The position numbers and the translations under genes were made by a program. 64,000 bases of DNA, taken from assembly GCA_902729315.2 (NCBI GenBank), contig LR746272.1, positions 4,316,537 through 4,380,536 of the forward strand. Direction: 5' to 3'. Under the pieces are notes generated by a model. The model had not been told where the DNA came from. It saw only the letters and a list, made by a program, of their open reading frames with translations, and ran no database searches. This document shows, piece by piece, positions 35,701 to 49,248 of the stretch (position 1 is its first letter; each line of letters starts with the position of its first letter). This DNA is from Spirodela intermedia. Its lineage: Eukaryota > Streptophyta > Magnoliopsida > Alismatales > Araceae.

Positions 35701-37052
35701 CCCATAACAAAGATGAAATATAGCATAATGGTTAGATTTTTAAAAGGCGATCTTAACTCAAAGAATGATCTGAATCTTGATGAAGAGAATGAAGCTTTAA
35801 TTTCAGTTCCTATTCACATATAGATGCTAGAGGATCATATTAACAAGTATAAGGATGATTGTTTGATACTTAACAAATAATCTATGACTTTTTTTTAATC
35901 TTCATGTGTTTTGACTAGTTATCAAAGACTGCTCCTAATGTTTCTAGATTTTCTATGTACAAATAATACTCAAAGCTTGAGGTCATATGGGAGATAGATA
36001 TATTTGTTCTCCCTTCATTACCCATTAGAAATTCGTGGTATTTATCAGTAAATTTTGCACAAACATCTTAGATTTATGTGATCTCCCAACTTCTTGTTTT
36101 CTTATAATAAAAATAAATTTGAATAGTTGAGAGTATCATATGCTATGTTTGTTAGACAACTTAGATATCATTATGCATATCAATTTATAATCGTAAAGCG
36201 TAACATTCATATCTAATTCATGTTGGTTTAAATTAGTTCATTTGATCATATGAACATAGAATTAATAATACATATTTAATTGCAAAATATTATAATGTAA
36301 TTTTTTCTTTATATCTTGATTGGAGTCTTAATCCACTTATAAATTTTGAAAGTAGAAAAGACTTCAATTTTGTCATATCAACTCTTGAAAATTATTTTTA
36401 AAAAAATTCTGATACATATGTTAATAAAATAAAATACATAGTTGGTGATTGTAATATTATTATAGTTGGTATAAAAAAATAATATTTATGTAATATTTTA
36501 ATATTACTTCAATTGTGAATTAAGTTTCTTATTCAACCTAACATGAGTGGACTAGATGGTCCCATTATCTAGAGTCTCTACCCTAATTTGTAGGTCACTA
36601 ATTTGACTTATTTTTCACCTGAACTCTTTATATACTCAAAAAAATATTCTACTTCATCCAAGAAATTGAAGAATTGTTTGATTCATAAATAACTATTAAA
36701 TTTAATTAAATTAATTTTCATACATAAATCTTGGCAATCATTATCTTCAAATCAACCTCTAGAACTTATTAAATAATAAGTAGAGTGATTATCATTGTTA
36801 CTTTTATTGAAGATTTTTTAGTGTACTTGAAATCACAATAATTTTGTGTATATGTATAATTTTTTACTATTTTCATGCATGCTAAAATTAATTTAATATG
36901 TAATTTGCATTTTAAAGTTTTTAATGTAGTCATTGTTGAAAATTAATAAAATATCTTCATAAAAAAAACATACCTCATGAATGCCATCTTCATTGATCTT
37001 TACTCTCTTACCTCTTGACGTCTTTGAAGGCAAACATGGAACACAAAATTTT

Positions 37053-37064
37053 GCTGTGATACCA
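37053..37064 (-). other. Primer-binding-site-like motif (initiator tRNA-Met)
   Basis: On the minus strand the sequence is TGGTATCACAGC, one mismatch from the TGGTATCAGAGC site typical of plant Copia elements. A matching LTR pair was not found. Confidence 0.45.
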
Positions 37065-37512
37065 TTGCATGCAATGTAAATGCAAACCATCATAAGATCT
37101 AAGCGTAGATCCACAAAATATAAATCTGAAAGAAAAACCCCAATTTTGAATCCATTGAATTAGAGGTTTGAACTTTTGAATTCACAAAGAGGTGACCATT
37201 AGCCCAAAAAGAATGATTTAATCCACAACTATAGAGATTAACATCACAAGATGAAAACAATTAAAATAGTATTTTAAATCGTTCCTCATATTATGATAAA
37301 TGACCTTTATATTTGCCTGAAAGTAGGTGGGATGCCTCCAAAAAATGAAATAATTTTTAAATAGACCATGAGACATGATCTTAAATAGACACTTACAAAC
37401 TACACAAAATCAAAATAAATTATAGAATGACAAAAAAAACTTTAAATAAAATCAAAATGTGAAATAATAAAAATAGATAGTAACTTTGTGCTTAACTAAT
37501 GCCCTATTATAG

Positions 37513-38770
37513 TGTAGCCTAAAGACATTCTAGGAAATGTTGTATAGAGTTCTCAACTTATACAATGGGTGTTATTTGGAAATGAGAAATAAAGTCTTTG
37601 CACTGGTCTTCCCCACTTTCCTCCCGAACATAGGTTTCCTCTTTCTCCCTCCTCTTATGCAAGTTGTAATATGATATCAAAGTGGGTTAGCTCCAATAAG
37701 GTTTCATCATTACACTCTTTTTGTGCCATTCAGAAATATATTATCTTTCTACTATTTATATGATTGTTGTGTTATCATTCAAAGTAGGTTTTCCTTCCAC
37801 CAATTAGAGTAGTTTTCTTTCCTCCATTTGGGGTAGGTTTATTTTCTCCCATTCAAAGGTAAATTCCCTTTTCTTGAGTCCTCTAGTCTCCTGACTATGA
37901 GTTTAATATTATCGGAAGGAAAGTGGCTCCTATAGTAATCTTGGTCTACCAATAGTATGCCCAAGTTTATCAGCAACAAGTTCATAAATAGCATCTTCAA
38001 GTCAATTGACAACATTTTCATTTGTATCAAGTTTTCCTGACTATGAGTTTAATATTATCGAAAGTAAAGTGACTCCTATAGTAATCTTGGTCTACCAATA
38101 GTATGCCCAAGTTTATTAGTAACAAGTTCATTAATAGCATCTTCAAGTCAATTGACAACATTTTCATTTGTATCAAGTTTTCCTGACTATGAGTTTAATA
38201 TTATCGAAAGTAAAGTGACTCCTATAGTAATCTTGGTCTACCAATAGTATGCCCAAGTTTATCAGCAACAAGTTCATAAATAGCATCTTCAAGTCAATTG
38301 ACAACATTTTCATTTGTATTAAGTTCTCATGACTATGAATTTTGATATTATCAGAAGTAAAGTGACTCCTATAGTAATCTTGGTCTACCAATAGTATGCC
38401 CAAGTTTATCAGCAACAAGTTCATAAATAGCATCTTCAAGTCAATTGACAATATTTTCATTTGTATCAAGCTCTCTGGTATAAAGTCCAAAGTGTCTAGC
38501 TTCATCATCAATGTTTTCATCTTTGTTAATGGTGTGTTCGTCTCCATCAACAGTGCCTTTGTCTTCCTCAATGGTATTCTATTTTTGTCTTTTTGTCATC
38601 ACCCATGTTTTGTTTAGCTCTTATTTCCTTTGTTATCCAAGGTGACTTCTTATAAAGTTCATTGAGGGAGAGTAACCTAAGGGCATTTTAGGAAATACTA
38701 TATAATTGGTGTTACTTGGAAATGAGAAATCAAGTCTTTCTGCCACTCCTTCCTCTGTCCTTTTATAAAA
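37513..38770 (+). mobile_element. Possible small non-autonomous LTR element carrying a tandem array
   Basis: A segment at about 37513-37671 (tgtagcctaaagacattctaggaaat ... ggaaatgagaaat) recurs in diverged, direct orientation at about 38673-38765. A weak PBS-like TGATATCAAAGT follows the first copy at 37672 (9 of 12 bases), and a purine-rich gagggagag precedes the second. The interior of about 1 kb has no coding domains but holds four 146-bp tandem units. This matches a TRIM-like layout. Target-site duplications were not identified. Confidence 0.45.
37891..38472. repeat. Four tandem copies of a 146-bp unit
   Basis: Units begin near 37891, 38037, 38183 and 38328, each with ctgactatgagtttaata-like sequence (catgactatgaat in the fourth) and each ending in aacattttcatttgtatcaag-like sequence. 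The copies are very similar. The minus strand stays partly open across them (phrases such as LLLINLGILLVDQDYYRSH), but stops in all frames and the lack of a start argue against a gene. Confidence 0.9.
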
Positions 38771-39060
38771 GTCATAATGGGCCCAATTAAGTTTTTGGGC
38801 CGTCATGACACAACCCAAAGTGGATGAGCCTCTAATTTTGAGTTTCTCTTAGCTTATTCATTCTAGAGTAAGTCAAGAAGTACCTTGAGATTGAAGTAAA
38901 AGCTGATGAGGGTTAGTCAAAAAAAAATATTGAGAGGGTATGCAAAAAAATAAAATGGTTTATGAGGACCTAAATTAAATTAAAATGTCCTTTCTAATAG
39001 TAAGATATTTACAATTTTTTAGGCTTATAATGATAACTGCTGAAATAGAGGGGTTATTAT

Positions 39061-39750
39061 TAATTTAACCTCCTTCGTCCCGAGAAAATGGTGGACGGAG
39101 TCCAGCCCCTCCCCGCTCTCTCTTTCTCTCTCTCTCTCGCTACGTTCCGTCTTCATTGGCCTGCCGCCGCCTATAGAAACAACGACGAACGGCATGTATG
39201 CCGGCATGAGAGAGAGAGAAAGAGAGAGAGAGAGGACTGTTCTTCCTCTTTCCGCCGCCGGCGGAACCGAGCAGGATTGCTCATCAGTAATTCAGCATAT
39301 TTGTGGAAGCAGCGAACATCAAATAATGCTTTCTCCTTCGGTGGGCCAGGTCGTGCAGGAGAAGAAGTCCGCCGTCTTGGAAAGGAGAACCGTGTGGGAT
39401 TCTTCCTGGTTTTCCCATCGCCGCCATGACGAAGCTCGTGCTTTCCCCTCGGCCATGGTGCTTGAGGAGTTTTGGAGGGAGAGAGAGAGAGAGAGAGAGG
39501 CAGAGAGGGGTGTTCTTCCTCTGTCCGCCGCCGGCGAAACCGAGCAGGAGCGCTCAGCAGTAATTCGGCAGATTTGCGGAAGCATCGAACATCAAATAAT
39601 GCTTTCTCCTTCGGTGGGCCTGGTCGTCTGGCAGGAGAAGAAGTTCGCCGTCTTGGAAAGGAGAGCCGTGCAGGATTCTTCCTGGTTTTCCCATCGCCGC
39701 CATGACAAAGCTCGTGCTTTCCCCTCGGCCATGGTGCTTGAGGAGTTTTG

Positions 39751-39800
<50 letters not shown>

Positions 39801-40778
39801 CAGAGAGGGGTGTTCTTCCTCTGTCCGCCGCCGGCGAAACCGAGCAGGAGCGCTCAGCAGTAATTCGGCAGATTTGCGGAAGCATCGAACATCAAATAAT
39901 GCTTTCTCCTTCGGTGGGCCTGGTCCTCTGGCAGGAGAAGAAGTTCGCCGTCTTGGAAAGGAGAGCCGTGCAGGATTCTTCCTGGTTTTTCCATCGCCGC
40001 CAAGGCGAAGTTCGTGCTTTCCCCTCGGCCATGGTGTTTGAGGAGTTTTGGAACTCTTCTCCGTCCTCAATCCTCCCTGCGGACGGAGGGATTGCTTCTT
40101 AATATCCGAGACCTGAGGAGCGATTGCCTGGTCCCCCGAGGAGGAGCGAACTTCCGGTTGGCCATCTCCAGCGGCGGCGGATCCTTGCTGGTTAGGACCA
40201 CCCAGACTCCGCGAGTTTCTGATCTCTGCATCAGCATAAAGTCGAAGAGAATCCCAAAAGTTACCTGACAGTACAGTGAATCGTGATCTCCCTCCTCTGT
40301 CGCCCTCACGCGGCGGCGATCCGTGTGGCGCGTCTTCGTCTCCATTGAAGTTGATAGAAGAAAGGGGAGCGAAGGATCTCCGCACGTTCCTGCGCTGCAT
40401 TTTGAAAAGCAACATTTCTGGGCCTTCTTCTCCATGGCGAAACCCGGGCCATCATGATTGACCGTGGAGTCTGGAGTCGATCGCCTTGGGGAGATAATGG
40501 AGTTGTACTTCGTACCTGGTTTCAACTGTGGGCTCCCTCTCGGAAGATGACAAGAGGAAGAGACCGGAGGTAGGGGACGACTGCGACCGGCTCGGCGTGC
40601 AGGATACTTGGTCCTCCATCGAGTGCCAAATCTGATCGAATCCGCTCCTTTCTCACGTCATTTCTTCTCCATCATCATCCGGTTCTTCTATCGTCATCGA
40701 CAATCTTGCCCAGGGTGAAGCCCCCCGGTGGCGACCGAGTTCTCCATCTGGTGTCGCCGGAGCAGGCGAGGATCTACC
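39061..40778. other. GC-rich region upstream of the GGT gene with tandem repeats
   Basis: Base composition rises abruptly at about 39060. Three tandem copies occupy about 39210-40056. About 40100-40778 is GC-rich and open in several frames on both strands, probably leader or promoter DNA of the GGT gene. A minus-strand frame (39171-40415, 414 residues) spans the array, but most of it is repeat translation; only the first 120 or so residues (MLLFKMQRRNVRRSF start) might be a real exon, with no known family. Confidence 0.5.
39210..40056. repeat. Three tandem copies with internal (GA)n tracts, about 272-300 bp
   Basis: The phrase tgttcttcctct begins at about 39239, 39511 and 39811, so the offsets are 272 and 300 bp. 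Each copy runs to atggt(g/t)(c/t)ttgaggagttttgga, and each is preceded by a GA tract of different length (about 39209-39232, 39478-39499 and 39756-39799). The second and third copies are nearly identical, while the first is more diverged. Confidence 0.95.
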
Positions 40779-44261
<3,483 letters not shown>

Positions 44262-45374
44262 TCCGCTGCTGCCGCTGCCGCCACCACTGCTGCTGCCGCT
44301 GAAGCTCACATTTATTTACTTTCTTTTTTTCTACAGAGATTGGTGAAAACGGGTGTGAGGTATTAAGGGGAGGGTTTTCTTGGAATGAGTCCTAGATGTC
44401 TGTATTCTCATGTTGCTCTGTTTCACTCCGCAGAAAGAGATTATGAATTTATGCTTTCCTTCCAAGATTGTGTACCGGGCTGTGTCAGCATGCTTGGTTT
44501 GATTCTGACTGAATTTAGCATCAAAGTCAAACCCACCCACAGAAAAAAAAAAAGGCCCTTCTCTCTCTCTCTCCATTGACTGTTTATCTCTCTCTCTATC
44601 TTGTCTCTAGGATACGAGCTCATGGTGGGTTTGGGATGAAGCATGGTCGGCCTCAATTAATTGCATGGAAGATTGTGTTTTGGCAGAAATATTTGCGACG
44701 ACCTCCAATGTAACTTGTATTTTCCTCGGATCACCGAGGAATGTGTGCTTTTAGTGATCGGATTTGGGCTAAAAGACACCAATTTTGAAAACCCATATGA
44801 GATCATCCGACGCAAAGATCCATTCTGAAGATGACAGCGCCTGCTTGATCTCTGATATTAAAAAAATACTAATTATATGATTATTTTAGTTCATGTTGAA
44901 ATGCTTCTTGAACGATGTTCGACTGGGATTGCCCCATCTCCTGCAGAATCGGATATGCTCTCCATTTCGATCTCATCTCAGTCGGCGTCGCCGGTAGCGG
45001 TCACCTGTTTCGGCGGCGATCCCAAAGGCTACACGTCGGATTTCTATTTATTTTCCATGAAAATGGTAGGAGAGACTTAATACCTATCATCTGGGTCGAA
45101 TTCAATGGCCCCATCCGCCTCCTCTATAACTTGTTTTCCCGTTTGATCAGAATTATCGTCGCCATCGCCCCCGCCGCAGGACCTCCTCCGAAAGCTTCTT
45201 CCCGGTAGGCTCTTCTGCTTCTTCTTCCTCGATCATCGTAGCATCTGTGTCTTCCTCCGTTTCCATCCGAAGCGTCTGAATGTATTCCTGGGTCTTAACC
45301 CGGTCCTCTACTTTTTTCGGTTTCATGTTCTTGATTGATCTTCCCCGTTGGCTGCGATTTCTAGGCCTCGATCG
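44262..45374. other. Intergenic region between GGT and COAB
   Basis: About 44262-44700 is likely GGT 3' UTR, with short CT steps near 44560 and 44590. The remainder is probably the promoter and leader of the ligase gene, GC-richer from about 44930. No additional gene is supported. Confidence 0.6.
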
Positions 45375-48300
45375 ATGGATTCGCCTGGCGGGGCTGCGGC
45401 GGAGGATCAGCAGGAATTCGCGGGCCGGGTGAAGTCCTTCTTCGAGTCGGCCCCGCCGCTGGTGGACGGCGAGAATGTCTCAAAGAAGATAGCAGGGTTT
45501 ATAAGCCGCAACAGGCGAGCTTCAGGCATGCTTGATGTTCTGAAGCAAAAGCTTGAAGTCCTTGATCTTTAGACTGCTCCTCGCTGGTGACCAGAAGCTC
45601 TGACTTTGCCCGTTTTCATGGTTATCAGAGGAGGGGAGGCCGAGCCGGGTCGTCTGCGTGACCTCAGGGGGCACGACCGTCCCTCTGGAGCAGCGCTGCG
45701 TCCGCTACATCGATAATTTCAGCTCCGGCCACAGAGGAGCCACATCAACCGAGTATACTTTACTTAGCAAGATCCCCTGATAGAGTTACGACCTTTACGA
45801 CTTTCTATCTCTACCCATCTTGATGCAGGTACTTTGTCAAAGCTGGGTATGCTGTCATCTTCCTCCATCGCCGGTAGAGCTCGGAGATCATCCGACATCA
45901 CCGATTCCTGTTCAGAGTGTGATGTGATGTGATATTTTTCTATGCTGAGGCAGTGGGTTCGTGTTCGCAGGGGGGCCTACCAGCCGTATTGCAGATACCT
46001 TCCTGAAGATTCGTTCCTCGACTTCTTCGAGGTCACCGAAGGATCTGCAATCCGAGGTTCGCCAATTCTATTCAAACTTTTTTTTTTTTTGGTTTTTTTT
46101 TCATGGGGTTTTTTCTCTCTCGTGGATTTATTATTTATTCGTGATCATCCAACTACAGTCACCATTTTTTTCTTCCTAAATGCTTCCAGTGTGTGAATCG
46201 CATGCCAAGGAGGTCACCAGGGCGATAAGAGATTATCGTGCGGTATGAATGTTCATCATATGAACTACCCTTGGATTATTCTTGCCTTTGAACGATGAAA
46301 AAAACCAAGTTTTTGCTCATTACAGGCGGTGGATGGAGGCCTGCTGCTGAAAGTACCCTTTACATCGATCTTCGAGTACCTGCAGGTCTGATGCAACTTA
46401 ATGCGTTGGAATGGAGACGACCCAGATAATTTTGATTAATTTTCTGCACGATTTGGCAGACTAAAACCCCCTGAAGGTTATATACATGCGCATATAAAAA
46501 AATAGAATCTAGTATAGTTTTTCTCTGGGCACATGAATTGTGGTATATACGGCAGAAAGGCCACAACAGTCGCTCATACCGGGTTGAAGATATTCGTTGA
46601 CTTGGGTGATAAGCATCTGGGAATCTGCGGTGAGTGCTATTTTTTTTTTTTTCTCTCTCACCATTGAGGTTGAATATCTCCATTTAGGGAGATATTTGTG
46701 GCATTGTTGATCATCCAGGATCATACGTGAGACCATTGATGTGGGTTTTGAGGTGTAGAATCTTCTGTGGAATGTGGGCCGCTAACATAATCTAATGGCC
46801 AAGTAACTAGATAAGGCTTGCATACTATGTTCCTAAATTTAGATATTCTCATTTATTTATTTTTTAAAAAAGCTTTTTATATGCAATCTCAGGAGAAGAT
46901 CATGATTCTAACATGCTTGAATTTACCTATTTGGCCACAGATATTACAGATTGTGGCTGGATCGATGAAACCTCTAGGCTCATTTGGAATGTTCTATCTT
47001 GCGGCCGCAGTGTCAGACTTTTATGTTCCTTGGGAGAGCATGGTATGAAATCCGGCGATTTTTTTTTTTCCTCTTCCACATATATTTCAGAATTTTCAAA
47101 TCCATCCTATTTATATGATTATTAGCCTTGATCGCCAGATGTGAATGCTCATGATCGAAAAGAGTAGGCTCGTGAATTTTCCCTGGAATTCGGATACATT
47201 TGCGATTTTTTGAATTTTTTAGTGACTAGAGAATGAATCTTGGAGAAAATACAAACATACATAGAAGTCACATAATTCTCTGGAGGTCACAGTTCCATAA
47301 ACGTCAGGTAATTTTTGTTGCAGGAGGAGAAAGAATTGCCCAACTCTTTAATCACTTGATATTCCTGGGAAATAATGATTATTTTATCTATAAATTTACC
47401 TTTTTTTTTTGGTATGAATAAATTCGACGAACGCTGGGTAAGGAGAGATATTAATCTCCATTTTTCGCAGAGAAAATGCGCTAATAATTTTTTTATTATT
47501 TGACATAGCTTGTACAATGTTGTTAAACTTATGTGCGTGTATGAAGGCGGAGCATAAGATCCAATCAGCTGGTGGCCCTCTGGACATGAGGCTTGCTCCT
47601 GTGCCGAAGATGCTCTCACTGTTGAGGAAAGAGTGGGCCCCCATGGCGTTCTGCATATCATTCAAGGTCTGCTCCTCTATCAAACCCCCCCCCTCCCCCC
47701 AACCCACCCCCTTCAGAGGGGAGGACCCACCCCATATGGATTCAAGATTCTCAGAATATTATTTATTTATTTATTTAGTTATTTAATTCTTGGATGTGCT
47801 GAAAAAATGAGAATGGGTACGCTGGATCGATCCTGTTGAGGGGGCAGGGGAAGACATCATATGGATTCAAGATTCTCAGAATATTATTTATTTATTTATT
47901 TATTTAGTTATTTAATTCTTGGATGTGCTGAAAAAGATTATTTAGTTATTATTTACTTCATAGGAAAATTCCTGAAAATTCTTGGCCTTTCTCAGCTTTA
48001 ACTGGCTCTCTGGTTTATTTCATAAAATAGTAGCGTTTGAAAAGTCAGATGAGAAAATTGCGTGAAAATTCTATGCTTTTTATAGCCGCCTCATGAATAT
48101 TTATGGTCTCTAAAAATTTGTTACTAAATACTTTTATTTTTATTTTATTTTTTTGCCCCCTCTGGAACCAATTTTCTCGCACCTTTGGCAGTTGGAGACA
48201 GACTCGGATATCCTGCTCAAGAAGGCTGACATGGCACTGAGAAAGTATGGGATGCATGTAGTCGTAGCCAATGAGCTGTCTACACGTAAGAAGGAAGTCG

Positions 48301-48440
48301 TCGTCGTCACAGAGACTGGGAAAGTCAAAGTTAGAACAGACGAACAGCACAGGGAGGTCGAGGAGAAACTCATTGACCTGCTCATAGAACAGCATTCCCA
48401 CTACATTGAAGAGTCGGAGAAGGATGCGGTCAACGGGTAG
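45375..48440 (+). CDS. COAB: Phosphopantothenate-cysteine ligase (PPCS)
   Basis: Nine exons: 45375-45514, 45639-45752, 45829-45873, 45971-46056, 46190-46242, 46326-46385, 46941-47042, 47547-47666 and 48192-48440 (322 residues). It joins cysteine to 4'-phosphopantothenate, the second of the five steps from pantothenate to coenzyme A. Family marks are [14 protein letters not shown] at about 51-64, DNFSSGHRG at 72-80, [23 protein letters not shown] at about 185-196, [15 protein letters not shown] and FKLETD. The eukaryotic type lacks the CoaC decarboxylase domain, as here. Intron 1 is unusual: the best phase-consistent join uses AACAG|gcgagc and ggggag|GCCGAG, a GC-AG intron, which gives [14 protein letters not shown] donor in GG|gtttat would drop six residues. 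The other introns are ordinary. Closest remembered relative: At1g12350. Confidence 0.92.
47734..47935. repeat. Duplicated segment, about 73 bp, in COAB intron 8
   Basis: The phrase catatggattcaagattctcagaatattatttattt...ttcttggatgtgctgaaaa occurs at about 47734-47806 and again at about 47859-47935, with an extra ttta step in the second copy. Confidence 0.85.
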
Positions 48441-49063
48441 GCATCTGGCACATGAAGATCGTTCGTCCACTCATCTTTGTGGATCGCACTGTTCACAGTC
48501 TGTGGGTGGGTTATCCTAATAAATAACCCTAATATGAGGAATGACTTAAACCCTAATAACACGGACAATTTCCTTTTTTGGTAAATCAAGGGATATTTAT
48601 AGGCCTCGGCCTGACATTTTTCTTCTATCTGGAAGGCCTATAAGAACGCATAAAGATCCACACAGCTCCAAGTATGTGGGCGGGTGGGTTTCAATTCCTG
48701 TATGAGGAATCAGGGAATTCCCTCCCCAGAAGATGGGATCTTTTCTTTTTTTGGTAAACGAGGATTATTTTGAAGCTCAGTTCGATTTTTTTATTAAATG
48801 TGGAACGTTTCCAAGCACCTAGCCGAAAACTGAATTAATTGCCTTCTTTCGGGTAATTTTGGAGGTGATGTTCAAAATAATAATTCATTTACCACGGCAT
48901 GACATTTATTTCATAACTCAATCCGTCTGAGGATTAGTGGAGAAATATTTATTTACCTTTAGATACTCAATTGATGTAAGAATATGGATTATTCCCTTTT
49001 TGGGTAAATAAAGACAATCATTGATTTCGCTTTGGAATTTTTCCTAGCACTAGAACAGCTACA

Positions 49064-49108
<45 letters not shown>

Positions 49109-49248
49109 CGGTGAACTGGCTAACTTAATGGGATGTACAGCCCAAACAAATCCGAACTCTTCAAGGAGCTTCAAGTCAAACATACCAGACATTCCGGAAA
49201 GAGGGAAATAGTTAAACCCATTTACAAGACCCCAACAGCGGCAGGCCT
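48441..49248. other. Convergent intergenic region between COAB and RAE1
   Basis: This holds the 3' flanks of both genes, plus a pure (GA)n tract at 49067-49105 that may lie in the RAE1 3' UTR. No gene is supported. Confidence 0.6.

Larger units (their letters stand above)
32700..39060. mobile_element. AT-rich block with decayed LTR-retroelement signatures
   Basis: No intact open frame was found in about 6.3 kb. Retroelement traces include a ctattcatcccctctta...gaccaaca segment at about 34722-34770 that resembles the 3' end of some plant LTRs, an aagaaaggaggaggcgtgggttgaatt segment near 35348 typical of LTR sequence, a minus-strand primer-binding-site-like motif at 37053-37064 and the small LTR-like pair at about 37513 and 38673. 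The copies are too decayed to classify. Both edges are sharp in base composition. Confidence 0.55.

Noticed and set aside
37839-38571. Minus-strand frames with repeated LLLINLGILLVDQDYYRSH
   Set aside because: They are translations of the 146-bp tandem units; starts are absent or non-ATG, stops interrupt the frame, and the element shows no coding domains.
39194-40102. 302-residue plus-strand ORF with Arg-Glu runs
   Set aside because: It is the complement of the same tandem array; RERERER runs come from (GA)n tracts.
39171-40415. 414-residue minus-strand ORF with three near-identical 90-100 residue units
   Set aside because: The units are the translation of the GA-bounded tandem DNA repeat, with Ser-Leu runs from microsatellites; the opposite strand is open over the same span. 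Only the first 120 or so residues could be an exon, without family support.
47287-47786. Overlapping ORFs in COAB exon 8 and its introns
   Set aside because: They are alternate frames of exon 8 plus intronic DNA.
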